Shown here piece by piece: positions 46,483 through 56,500 of a DNA stretch of 64,000 bases; positions within the stretch are counted from its first letter, which is position 1, and each line of letters begins with the position of its first letter. Source of the stretch: Psychroflexus gondwanensis ACAM 44 (GTDB taxonomy: Bacteria > Bacteroidota > Bacteroidia > Flavobacteriales > Flavobacteriaceae); contig NZ_APLF01000004.1 in NCBI RefSeq assembly GCF_000355905.1, positions 248,001 to 312,000 of the forward strand, given 5' to 3'. The translations under genes were made by a program, and so were the position numbers. Under the pieces are notes generated by a model. It was not told where the DNA came from. It saw only the letters and a program-made list of their open reading frames with translations, and searched no databases.

Positions 46483-47529
46483 TTAGCGTTTCAAATAGTT
46501 GTACTTTTTTTGCTTTTCTTTCCACCGTTTCATCGCATATTTCTGCATATCCTCTACTTTATCTTTTTCATCTACGATTTCAAAGCCAAGTAGAGCTTCT
46601 ATGATATCCTCTAAAGTGGTAATACCATCCATGCCTCCATATTCGTCGGTCACCAAGGAAATATGCTCTTTATGCTGAAGGAGTTCCTCCCAAACATCAA
46701 ACAAAGTCATGTCCTTAGGAAAGCTTAAAAGATCTCGTTTTATATCCTTAAGTTGAACATCAAATTTATCTTCGGCTAGTTTTTCAAAAATGAGTTCTCG
46801 TAGTACGTAGCCTGTGATTTGGTCTTTTTCATTTTGATAGATAGGAATTCTAGAAAAATGTAGAAACTCTTTATTTTGCATAAACTCTTCTAAACTCATC
46901 TCTTCGCTTGCGGTTACAACCACAATTCGAGGAGTCATCACTTCACTGATCTTTATACTCTTCAGCTTGATTAAATTTTGGATGATTCTATTTTCTTTAT
47001 CAACGAAAACCCCTTCTTGAGTTCCAATGGTAGCAAGTGCAGAAATCTCCTCTCTACTAGTAGTCAGTTGTTTTTTTTCTCTTGAAAGTTTTTTAGTTAA
47101 CATAGAGGAAAGTTTTACAAGTGGATAGGTAATAACCATCATGAATTTAATGGTTTTATAAGAGATTCCTACCAGTTCCCTACTGTAGTTTGCGCCTAGT
47201 GTTTTAGGAATAATTTCTGTAAAAATTAAAATTAAAAGCGTTAAAATCGCTGAAACCACCCCAAAATAGGCTTCACCAAATACAAGAGTTGCCTGTGCTC
47301 CTACCCCCGCTGCTCCAACGGTATGCGCAATCGTATTTACAGTGAGAATAGCAGTTAAAGGTTTGTCGATATCTTCTTTAAGTTCCAACATAGAAGAAGA
47401 CTTTACCTTTGCATCAGACGATTCAGATTTTAAAAAAGACACTGGAACAGATAACAAAACTGCTTCCATAATAGAGCAAATAAAGGAAGAAAAAAGAGCT
47501 ATAAAAAGGTATAGAAATAAAAGAGCCAT
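46483..47529 (-). CDS. CNNM/CorC (HlyC-like) family membrane protein
   Basis: This 348-aa protein has an N-terminal DUF21/CNNM transmembrane domain (about 1-150), then a CBS pair (about 195-320) with EVMTPRIVVV and LVTDEYGGMDGITTLEDIIEALLG. The C-terminal CorC_HlyC domain of longer members is reduced to a short tail, giving a short form. Relatives are implicated in Mg/Co export. GldE of flavobacteria is a related protein, but the neighbouring gld genes expected for it are absent here. Confidence 0.88.
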   Translation of the reverse strand: MALLFLYLFIALFSSFICSIMEAVLLSVPVSFLKSESSDAKVKSSSMLELKEDIDKPLTAILTVNTIAHTVGAAGVGAQATLVFGEAYFGVVSAILTLLILIFTEIIPKTLGANYSRELVGISYKTIKFMMVITYPLVKLSSMLTKKLSREKKQLTTSREEISALATIGTQEGVFVDKENRIIQNLIKLKSIKISEVMTPRIVVVTASEEMSLEEFMQNKEFLHFSRIPIYQNEKDQITGYVLRELIFEKLAEDKFDVQLKDIKRDLLSFPKDMTLFDVWEELLQHKEHISLVTDEYGGMDGITTLEDIIEALLGFEIVDEKDKVEDMQKYAMKRWKEKQKKYNYLKR

Positions 47530-47839
47530 ACGGTATCAAGGTTTCAAATCACACAATACTCAAATTTAAGGGATTTTAAGGTTAGTTTTGATTTAAAATG
47601 AAATTGTTTGCAGAGTTTTATCATATAGGTACTAAGATTTGATTTTAATTTGAGCTTAACAGCAATCCACTGTTTCAATTTCTTTAAAGATAAGAGAAAG
47701 CAAATGAGTAGTTTTTAAAACTGCAGTGTAGGTAGTTAAAGTCAATTAATCTGCGGCATAAGTAATCGAGCATTCTAATTTGCTTTGTAACGTTAGGATT
47801 AACATCATAGCTTAGAAGAAGCCAACGTTTTTTTAAGAT
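47530..47839. other. 310-bp intergenic stretch
   Basis: The stretch lies between the CNNM/CorC start and the sigma-factor stop, both on the minus strand. I saw no gene, hairpin or consensus promoter. Confidence 0.5.
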
Positions 47840-48376
47840 TTACAACATAAACTGATTAGCTCGCTTTCTGAGATGCTTTAGTGCTTTGGACATCTGGTTT
47901 TCCACCGTCTTTACAGAAATATCCATGTCTTTGGCAATATCTTTATAGATGGTTTTTTCTAGTTTGTTTTTGACAAATATCTCCTTACATCTTGGCGGCA
48001 ACTCATCTATATACTGGTGTAATTTTTTGAGTTTGGTTTCCTGATGGTATTCCTGAGTATTCATTGAACTCGCAATCACCTCACATTTGATAGTATCTAA
48101 ATCATCAAACTTAATTTTCTTTTTTCTTAAGTGTTGTAAAAATTGATTGTGACAAGACGTAAATAAGTAATTTTTAAGTGAACCTGTAATAGTGATTTTG
48201 CGACGCTTTTCATAAAATTTCATTAACATATCTTGAACAATATCTTCGGATAATTTTTTGTTTTCACAAAGCTTAAAGACATAATTACAAAGCCATTGGT
48301 AGTATTTATCGTATAGAATTTGATAAGCGATTTCATCGCCTTGTTTCAATTTTTGTATAAAATTAAGTTCTTTCAC
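47840..48376 (-). CDS. ECF-type RNA polymerase sigma factor
   Basis: This ~178-aa sigma-70 family factor starts from a GTG near 48376 (VKELNFIQKLKQGDE, the usual start); a TTG at 48433 would add 19 residues. Region 2 is LYDKYYQWLCNYVFKLCEN with DIVQDML. Region 4 is the HTH with YIDELPPRCKEIF and DISVKTVENQMSKALKHLR. It belongs to the FecI/SusI-like group with Bacteroidota 'RNA polymerase sigma-70' proteins. It is divergent from the FecR gene, with a short shared promoter region. Confidence 0.9.
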   Translation of the reverse strand: MKELNFIQKLKQGDEIAYQILYDKYYQWLCNYVFKLCENKKLSEDIVQDMLMKFYEKRRKITITGSLKNYLFTSCHNQFLQHLRKKKIKFDDLDTIKCEVIASSMNTQEYHQETKLKKLHQYIDELPPRCKEIFVKNKLEKTIYKDIAKDMDISVKTVENQMSKALKHLRKRANQFML

Positions 48377-48475
48377 TTTTAGCAAATTAAGAAAAATATT
48401 TAATTTATCTGAATTCAAATAGGGGTTTTTCAATAAAACCGCATCTTATAAGTAAGAGATCTACATAAATTCTAA

Positions 48476-49648
48476 ATGAATTCAGACCAACTTATTGAAA
48501 ATTATTTACAGGGAAGTCTTTCTAAAAGAGAGAGAGTTCAACTGAATAAATGGGTTAAAAAAGACTTAAAGAACCTTAAGCATTTTAAGGAACGTATTCG
48601 TTCACATTCTTATGTCATCCCCTTAAACTTCAATTCTGATAAAGCTTTTGATCGTTTTTATCAAAAAATTCAAGAGAAAAAACACTCAAGCAAACAAAGA
48701 CTAAAAATATTTTACTGGGCTGCAAGTTTTACAGCCTTAATAGGTCTAGGTCTTCTCTATCAAAATTCAGAATTATTATTTACAGATCAATATAATGTAG
48801 CCAATAAAAAAGAGGCTAATGAGAGTCTAAAGGAAATCCAAGTCACTTTATCTGATGGAAGTCAATACCGTATCGACAAAAAATCAACTACAAGTCTTGA
48901 GGACAAATCAGGTAGACTTGTCGCCAGTCAATTAGATAATATATTATCCTTTGAAACTCATTCTTCTATTGCAAAGGATACCTCAACAACCCAAATTGAC
49001 ATACCGTATGGAGAGAAATTAAAACTTAGACTATCTGATGGAACTTTAGTCTGGTTAAATTCGGGGAGTAGCCTAAGCTTTCCTCAACAATTTAGCTCTA
49101 AGTCCAAAACCAGAGAAGTAAATGTGAACGGTGAGGCCTATTTTGAGGTTTCTAAAAATAAACAAAAACCGTTTATAGTCCATACGCCCAGCGTAAGTGT
49201 GAAAGTTTTGGGGACTCACTTTAATATTTCTTCCTACGCCAACGATTCTAAGGCAGAAACAACCCTCATGGAAGGTAAAGTCCAAGTTTACCATAGCCTT
49301 CAAAAAAATACTCCTATTGAATTAGTACCAAATCAACAGGCGGTATTTGAAAAGACAAGCCGGATTTTTCAAAAAAATACGGTAGACGCCAACGCTTATA
49401 ACAGTTGGATTGATGACATTTTGATTGTAGACGGTCTGTCCTTTCTTGAACTTAAGAAAAAACTAGAACGCAAATACAATATTACAATTACCAACGAATT
49501 GGATCATCTATGGGAGAAAACCTACAGAGGTGAATTTAAAGATGAATCCCTTGCCGAAACCTTGGAAACCATCGCCCTAAGTTCAAAATTTAGTTTTTCT
49601 ATAGATGGAAAACACGTTAGAATTTTTAATAAAAAACCAAAGGATTAA
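48476..49648 (+). CDS. FecR-family anti-sigma factor
   Basis: This 390-aa inner-membrane protein has an N-terminal cytoplasmic anti-sigma region (about 1-75) and one transmembrane helix (IFYWAASFTALIGLGLLY, about 80-97). A periplasmic FecR domain carries IPYGEKLKLRLSDGTLVWLNSG, VNGEAYFEVSKN, and DUF4974 near the C-terminus (YRGEFKDESLAETLETIA). It would control the divergent sigma factor in response to the downstream receptor. Confidence 0.93.
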   Translation: MNSDQLIENYLQGSLSKRERVQLNKWVKKDLKNLKHFKERIRSHSYVIPLNFNSDKAFDRFYQKIQEKKHSSKQRLKIFYWAASFTALIGLGLLYQNSELLFTDQYNVANKKEANESLKEIQVTLSDGSQYRIDKKSTTSLEDKSGRLVASQLDNILSFETHSSIAKDTSTTQIDIPYGEKLKLRLSDGTLVWLNSGSSLSFPQQFSSKSKTREVNVNGEAYFEVSKNKQKPFIVHTPSVSVKVLGTHFNISSYANDSKAETTLMEGKVQVYHSLQKNTPIELVPNQQAVFEKTSRIFQKNTVDANAYNSWIDDILIVDGLSFLELKKKLERKYNITITNELDHLWEKTYRGEFKDESLAETLETIALSSKFSFSIDGKHVRIFNKKPKD

Positions 49649-49700
49649 ACAGGCCAACAACCAGTAGTTCAACACAATTATTAACTTAAAACACTTTACA

Positions 49701-52700
49701 ATGAAGATTTACACAAAAGGATTTGAACATCGAAAATGTTCAACTTTACGTATGACAACACTGAAAGCGATGCTCGTAGTATTCTTATCGTTCTTTGTTG
49801 TTAACCCAAGTTTTGCAAACCCAAAACTTCAACAGAACATTTCTATTGCTTATGAAGATGCAAAGCTTCTTGATGTTTTAAACGACATCAAATCAAAATC
49901 GAAATTCAATTTCTTTTATGATATCAATGAAATTGATGAGAATAAGAAAGTAAGTATTGAAGCCAAAAACGAAGCTTTTGAAAACATTTTAGATCAAATT
50001 AGCAAGCAAGTTAACTTCGATTATACCTTCAATGGAAATCAAGTTATCCTTACAGCCGGCATTACAAATGCCAAGGCTGTCACTGTTGCTATCCAAGACC
50101 GAGAAGTAACTGGAATGGTTGTAGGGCCAGATGGGAATCCGCTACCTGGAGCTAATGTCATAGTGAAAGGAACCAGCGTTGGCGCACAAACCGACTTTGA
50201 TGGAAACTTTACAGTACAGGTTCCTGAGGGTTCAAAATTCCTTGTGATCTCTTATGTAGGTTTTGAAGAGAAGGAAGTAAATGTAAAGGGGAAATCCAAC
50301 GTAACAGTTCAATTGAAGCCAGATGCTGGACAACTTGATGCCGTGGTTGTAATAGGGACTCGAGGTAAACCAAGAACCTCTTTTGACTCTCCAGTAGCTG
50401 TAGATAATTTTAAAACATCAGAGCTACAAAAAACAGGTAAAACGACAGTTGATCAACAATTGATGCTACGCGTCCCTTCCTATAATGCAACAGAACAGCC
50501 AGTATCAGATGCAGCGGCTCACTTTAGTCCTGCAGGTTTGAGAGGTCTTTTTCCTAGTAGAACTTTAGTATTGGTAAATGGAAAACGAAAAAATGCCAGT
50601 GCACTAGTTTATAGTTATGTCACTCCAGGCCGTGGTGAAGTTGGGGTAGATATGAAAGCTATTCCCTCTGCAGCTTTAGAAAGCGTAGAAGTTTTGAGAG
50701 ATGGTGCAGCTGCACAATACGGATCGGATGCGATTGCTGGTGTCATTAATCTTGTGATGAAGGAAGATGTAGATCCTTTTGTAAATACAGGTTATAGCAC
50801 AACAACACGTGGTGATGGTGAACAGTACCAATTAGAATCTGGTTTTGGTATAGACCTTGGACCTGAGGGCTTCGCCAATTTCACATTAAGTCATATGGAC
50901 TCTAAGGCTACACAACGTGCAGGAACAATCACAAGTGTACAAGATGAGGCAGATTACTGGGGAATTCCTGGTGCCGTACCAGATTATAGTATAGATGATT
51001 TATCTGCTTTTCTAGATCGAAATCCAAGTGCTGGTTTTCAAGTGGGTTTACCAAACACCACAATTACTAATTTTGCTTATAACTTAGGGTTTACCTTAGA
51101 TGAAGAGACCAATACAGAAATTTATTCTTTTGGTACACTCACCGACAGAGAAGGTTCTGCCCCTCAGTTTGCTAGAGTGCCATATTGGGTGCCAGGTTTT
51201 GAGGCCATCTATCCAGATCAAGATTTCTTTTTGGCTAAAATGGCTCCTCAAATTCGAGATCATACTTTCGCGTTTGGTTTGAAAACAACCTTTAACGAGT
51301 GGAATTTTGACTTAAGTTCCACTTTAGGTAAAAATAGAATTGACTATTATATCGAAGATTCGTTTAACCAGTCTTTTGCTGGAAGTAGTCCTTCTGATTT
51401 TTATAATGGAGCCCATGAATTTAGTCATGTGGTTAATAATTTGGATATTAATAGAACCTTCTACGATACAGGACTTGAAGCTTTATCAGTAGCTTTTGGT
51501 TTAGAACACAGGACAGAAAACTTTGTAACCGAAGAGGGTGAATTTGCTTCTTACGGGGATGGAGAATCTCCCGATGCACAAGGAGGCAGGACAGGTTCAG
51601 AATCTTTTGGAGGTTTTAGTCCAGAAAATGCATCAGATGATTACAGATCGAATGTTGGTTTTTACACAGACATCACTGCAGATTTTACAGAATCCTTTTT
51701 AGTGAGTGGTGCTTTGCGTTATGAAGATTACAGTGATTTCGGATCTAATATAAGTTGGAAATTAAGTTCTAGATATAAGTTTCTTGATGATAAATTGGTC
51801 GTAAGAGGTTCTGTAAGTAGTGGTTTTAGAGCGCCATCTTTACACCAAGTCTACTATACAGCCACAACAACGACTTTAACAACCAACGGAGTACAGCAAA
51901 ATGGTATTTTGAATAATGCCAACCCTGCTTTAAGAGCACTTGGTATTCCTGAGCTAGACGCTGAAACGTCGTTTAACTTGAGTGGTGGTTTAACCTATAG
52001 ATTTAATAGAAATTCTGGGATCACCATAGATGCTTACCAAATCGATGTAGACGATAGAATTGCACTCTCTGGGCAAGTTACAGCCACAGGAGATCCAAAT
52101 AGTCCTATAGACCAGACTCTAGATAATGTGGGAGTGGGTTCTGCTGGCTTTTTCTTGAATGCTATAGATACAAGAACCAAAGGGATTGATATTGTATATA
52201 GCTACAGTAATATAGAATTGGGAAGAGGTTTCTTAAGCGGTAGTGTAGCTGCTAACTTCAATGAAACAGAAGTGCAAGGAACTAATTTTCCTGCGTTTAT
52301 TGAAGACAATAATTTAGGAGATGCCATTTTTTCAAGAGAAGATATTTCCAGAGTTGAAAGCTGGAGACCTCAAGAAAAAGTTGTCGCAACCGCTAGTTAT
52401 GAAATCGATAAGTTTACCGCAAATTTATCTTTGATGTATTACGGTTCAGTAACTTACAGACACCCTGTTGATCCTATAAACGATGCTACCTACGGAGGCA
52501 AAACCTTAACGGATTTGAGCGTTAATTATGCGTTTACAGATAAAATCAATTTTACTCTGGGCGTGAATAATTTATTTGATGTTTTTCCTGATACCTTTGC
52601 TGAAGCATACGCATCAACTGGTGGAACACCACAAGACAGAAATTTAGATTTCGTTGGGAGATTTAAGTACCCGTGGCAAACCACACAGTTTGGTATTGAC

Positions 52701-52739
52701 GGAACTCGAGTTTTTTCTCAATTGAATATTAGTTTCTAA
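49701..52739 (+). CDS. STN-domain TonB-dependent outer-membrane receptor
   Basis: This 1012-aa receptor has a signal peptide ending near SFAN and an STN signalling domain (about 48-115, with YEDAKLLDVLNDIKSKSKF). A CarboxypepD_reg domain (about 135-205: VTGMVVGPDGNPLPGANVIVKG), plug (about 225-350) and beta-barrel ending in a C-terminal Phe (NISF) follow. The STN domain and the FecR gene 52 bp upstream make a trans-envelope signalling system. No SusD partner follows, so it is not a typical SusC; the ligand is unknown (glycan, iron chelate or other). Confidence 0.92.
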   Translation: MKIYTKGFEHRKCSTLRMTTLKAMLVVFLSFFVVNPSFANPKLQQNISIAYEDAKLLDVLNDIKSKSKFNFFYDINEIDENKKVSIEAKNEAFENILDQISKQVNFDYTFNGNQVILTAGITNAKAVTVAIQDREVTGMVVGPDGNPLPGANVIVKGTSVGAQTDFDGNFTVQVPEGSKFLVISYVGFEEKEVNVKGKSNVTVQLKPDAGQLDAVVVIGTRGKPRTSFDSPVAVDNFKTSELQKTGKTTVDQQLMLRVPSYNATEQPVSDAAAHFSPAGLRGLFPSRTLVLVNGKRKNASALVYSYVTPGRGEVGVDMKAIPSAALESVEVLRDGAAAQYGSDAIAGVINLVMKEDVDPFVNTGYSTTTRGDGEQYQLESGFGIDLGPEGFANFTLSHMDSKATQRAGTITSVQDEADYWGIPGAVPDYSIDDLSAFLDRNPSAGFQVGLPNTTITNFAYNLGFTLDEETNTEIYSFGTLTDREGSAPQFARVPYWVPGFEAIYPDQDFFLAKMAPQIRDHTFAFGLKTTFNEWNFDLSSTLGKNRIDYYIEDSFNQSFAGSSPSDFYNGAHEFSHVVNNLDINRTFYDTGLEALSVAFGLEHRTENFVTEEGEFASYGDGESPDAQGGRTGSESFGGFSPENASDDYRSNVGFYTDITADFTESFLVSGALRYEDYSDFGSNISWKLSSRYKFLDDKLVVRGSVSSGFRAPSLHQVYYTATTTTLTTNGVQQNGILNNANPALRALGIPELDAETSFNLSGGLTYRFNRNSGITIDAYQIDVDDRIALSGQVTATGDPNSPIDQTLDNVGVGSAGFFLNAIDTRTKGIDIVYSYSNIELGRGFLSGSVAANFNETEVQGTNFPAFIEDNNLGDAIFSREDISRVESWRPQEKVVATASYEIDKFTANLSLMYYGSVTYRHPVDPINDATYGGKTLTDLSVNYAFTDKINFTLGVNNLFDVFPDTFAEAYASTGGTPQDRNLDFVGRFKYPWQTTQFGIDGTRVFSQLNISF

Positions 52740-52762
52740 AGTAGAATTTATAATAATTTTTC

Positions 52763-52795
52763 AAACCCCTGTTTTAAAAAACAGGGGTTTTTTTG
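52763..52795 (+). terminator. Rho-independent terminator
   Basis: A perfect stem (52763-52775 with 52778-52790), rich in G/C at its middle, is followed by a T-run. It lies 24 bp after the TonB-dependent receptor stop. Confidence 0.85.
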
Positions 52796-52867
52796 TGGTT
52801 TCATCTACACGAACGTTAAGAGAAATGAAGAAGCTTTATAGGATACAATCAGCAACAAGATCTATAA

Positions 52868-53053
52868 GAAAATAAATATATAATACTAGGAGACCAAATT
52901 GAAGTGCAGCCTTATGTATACTCCTCTATGAGCATGAACCAATACGATTACTTTCCCAGTTGTTTGATGATGGGATTAGCCGGGAACGATTTGTTTCTTA
53001 ACCAAATCCTTTTCATCGATACTGAAAATAATTTTTTCGGGATTAGTGAATAA
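52868..53053 (+). pseudogene. Possible remnant of a retropepsin-like aspartic protease C-terminus
   Basis: This 61-codon frame without a start at its beginning reads ...ILGDQIEVQPYVYSS..., ...MMGLAGNDLFLNQILFIDT and ENNFFGISE-stop. This resembles the end of bacterial retropepsin-like aspartic proteases (GxDLLxNxxxxIDxxNxxxGI). Upstream frames are broken. It could also be a chance open frame in a non-coding region. Confidence 0.3.
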
Positions 53054-53369
53054 AAGGCCTTAACCCTATTTGAATAAGTCTCACTGCTCTACACCTATTA
53101 TCTTAGGAAAATAATTTTTCTAGAGCATTCAACACAGAGGTGATCCAAAAACGACCAGTTTAATAAATGCAAACGACTTCTTCTAAAAATTGAGAATCCT
53201 ACAAGCTTTTTTTATTTTAATTTCTAAAACTTACTCCCCACTTAAACATCTGTATTAAGAGTCTCAATATAAGCGATATCGATTGCGAAAAAAGATACGC
53301 TTTAGAAGAAATAATAGCTTGACCACCTATATATAAGAGCCATTACACCTTTACAAGGGCATTAATTAA

Positions 53370-53390
53370 CTATACATTACCTATACATTT
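53370..53390 (+). repeat. Direct repeat, 11-bp period
   Basis: CTATACATTA (53370-53379), one base, then CTATACATTT (53381-53390). The period of one helical turn is typical of binding sites for response regulators or similar factors, about 200 bp upstream of the glucan locus. Confidence 0.35.
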
Positions 53391-53541
53391 TTAGTTTTAT
53401 TAACAAATAATAATATTTAATATTTTTCTTATATTAGATATAGTAAGACTTTATTAACTAATTTTAAGAATAACTCAATAAAACTACTTATTTTTTAAGA
53501 CGTATGTTTTTTGTAGTGTATTTTTTTAAATAATTATCAAC

Positions 53542-53559
53542 TCAAACCTTTAAGTTTGA
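53542..53559 (+). promoter_or_regulatory. Candidate promoter/operator of the glucan locus
   Basis: TAAGTTTG (53551-53558) matches the -7 consensus TANNTTTG. It overlaps a short inverted repeat, TCAAAC (53542-53547) and GTTTGA (53554-53559). No clear -33 TTG is at the right spacing, so an activator may be required. It lies 29 bp before the first gene. Confidence 0.4.
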
Positions 53560-53587
53560 TATACATGAATTAACAAATATCTAACAC

Positions 53588-56500
53588 ATGAAAAAATTTC
53601 TATTTATAAGTATTGTCTTGTTATCTACTGTGATGGGGTTTTCTCAATCTCAAAGAGTTTCAATCACCACAGATGACCAAGGGATGAAACTACAAGTTGA
53701 TGGTAGTGACTTTATGATTAATGGTATGAATTGGGACTACTTCCCTAGAGGAACAAATTTCAATTACAGTTTATGGAACCAATCAGACGATGTTATAAAA
53801 GCAGCCTTGGATGCTGAAATGGGCTTACTCAAAAATATGGGAGTCAACACCATTAGACTGTATACAGGTATACAACCAAAATGGATAGAATACATCTATG
53901 AAAATTATGGTATTTATACCATGTTAAACCATTCTTTTGGTAGATATGGTTTAACTATCGATGGGAACTGGACTCCTGTGACTAAATATGATGATCCAGC
54001 AACTCAGGAATTACTTCTTTCGGAAGTAACTGAACTAGCTAATGATTACAAAGGAACTCCTGGTCTTTTACTTTTTCTTTTAGGAAATGAAAACAACTAT
54101 GGGTTGTTTTGGGCTGGTGCTGAAACAGAAGATTTTCCAGACGAGGAAGGTGAAAAACGAGCCGTTGGAGAAAACAGGGGCCGACCAATGTATCGCTTAA
54201 TGAACGAAGCCGCTGTTAAAATGAAAGAAATAAATGGTTCTTTACCAGTGGCTATTTGTAATGGTGATGTTTTATTTCTAGATATAATTGCCGAAGAATG
54301 CCCCGATGTAGATATTTATGGAACCAACATGTATCGCGGTAAGTCTTTTGGTAATGCTTTTGAGACGATTAAAGAAGTTTATGGCAAGCCTGTTCTATTT
54401 ACAGAGTTCGGTGCAGATGCTTTCAATGCTTTAGAGAACCAAGAAGACCAAAAATCTCAGGCTTACTACATGGTCAATAACTGGAAAGACATTTATGAGA
54501 ATGCTGCTGGATTAGGAAAAGCAGAAAACTCAATTGGGGGGTTTACCTTTCAATTTAGCGACGGCTGGTGGAAATACGGACAGACAAAAAATCTTGATGT
54601 TCACGATAGTAATGCGTCCTGGTCTAACGGGGGTTATGATAGAGACCATGAAGAAGGTAAAAATAACATGAATGAGGAATGGTTTGGAATTTGCGCAAAA
54701 GGAGCAACAAATTCAAGAGGTGTATACGATCTGTATCCGCGTGCTGCCTACTATGCCTTAAAAGAAGCACACCAACTAGATCCTTATGCAGAAGGGATTG
54801 ATGCTCAATTTATCGACAACTATTTCAGCACTATTTCATTAACCGATGCTGTGTTACGAGCTAGAGGTGATAAAGCCGCTATGAGTGGTGGAGGTTCTCA
54901 AAAAGTAGGCATTAGTAGAATAGCAGCGCATTTATCTACATTTTATACTGGGGGAAGTTTAATCACTACTCCAGATAATCCAGATCCAAATGACAATTCA
55001 TACCCCAACCAACTTGGGTTTGATCAAATGCAGTCTTATTTTATAGGTGTAGGCGGACAACCAGCGCCAAATGTAAATTTTAATGTAGACTTTAACATTG
55101 TAGGTGATGTTGCCGAAAATCCTATCAACGAGATTTTCTATGAAAATAGAGCCAGACCTATAAGAGTGACTTCCCCTGATGGCGAAGTTATCCTTCAAGA
55201 CAATAATAATTTGCAGGTTTATCAAGCAGAGTTTGAATGGAAAAATGACAATTTTGATTTAAGAGGCTTTTACAGAACAGGACATTACCATTGGGGTTAT
55301 GAAGGTGATATCTTTGGATTATATCCCGAAGCTAACTATGGCCCCAATTTAGATATCTACGGCGGTATCATTTCAGGTATTGAAGTGGATGCTAAGGGAA
55401 AGTTAGAAGGCTTAAAAGCAGCACTAGGTCCACAATTGTGGTGGGGAGCTAATCCAACCATGCTCTTTAAATATTCCAAAACTATTGCCAAGTGGGATAT
55501 TACAGGGATTTATAATAGGGATGTAGAAACAGACTTAGAATTCGATGAAAATGGACGACGTGTTTTAGATCAAAATCAGGTTAGGAGTGGGGTTATTCCA
55601 CCCTGGCCAATGGAAAGAGCAACTCTTGCTTTTGAACGGGATTTTGGAAATTTTGGATTAACCTTTGGTAGTATTTGGGCTGGAAGACCATTAAATGGGA
55701 GTACTTACCAAGATATTAATGATGCAGGAGAGATTGTCGTAGATGAAATAAACTCAGATGATAATTGGGGTGGAAAAGCAAAAATAACCTACGAGGCGGG
55801 TAAGTTTAAGTGGTATGCACAAGGTTCAATCATGGGGCTAGTGGCCAATGGAAGTGCTGACCCAACCATAACGTTTACGGGCTGGAAACTTAAGGATACT
55901 GGTAGTGGTAACCAAAGCAACTTTTTATCGGGTATGACCTACAATATTGGAAAATGGCAAATAGCTCCTAATTTTTTATGGCAAAAACCACTAGTAGACC
56001 CAATGCCTAACAACGGAGATGCCCCTGGACGATTGAGGAATTTTATAGATGATCCTTTTGCGGTAAGATGGAATAGAGAAACAACTGCTGGTGAGATTCT
56101 ATTTACCTACGACCCTACTCCTGGCACCTATATGTATGATTGGGATAATAATAAGGCTGAAGATGCTGAATTTGCTATAAGTGCTGGATTCATTTTTAGA
56201 CATCTGCCTACAACAATGGATGCGCATATTGGTTTCCTTGATACTCGAGAATTTTTTGCTTTTGGAACTTCTGTTCCAGCTGAAGACCTTTATGAGGCTC
56301 ACGCAAGAATTGTTTCTAAATTAAGTCCAGAATTAGGAATTGTAGGCGCTTTCTATTATGGTAATGGACAAGCACAAGGGGATTCTCAGAGACTTGTCAC
56401 CGATAGATTTGGGGCAAATTTAAACGTGTTTTACAAAAAATTTATCATTAATGGAGATGTAAAGGTAAATGACTGGGGTCCTTTTGACTACCACAGAGAT

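Larger units (their letters stand above)
52796..53587. other. Long intergenic region before the glucan locus
   Basis: About 790 bp between the terminator and the next gene. It holds the protease-like remnant (52868-53053), an AT-rich stretch with direct repeats (53370-53390) and promoter-like elements (53542-53559). No intact gene was found on either strand. Confidence 0.5.

Noticed and set aside
46466-46484. Small hairpin GCCAA-loop-TTGGC followed by TTTT
   Set aside because: Stem of only 5 bp; could be a weak terminator for the small membrane protein but not supportable.
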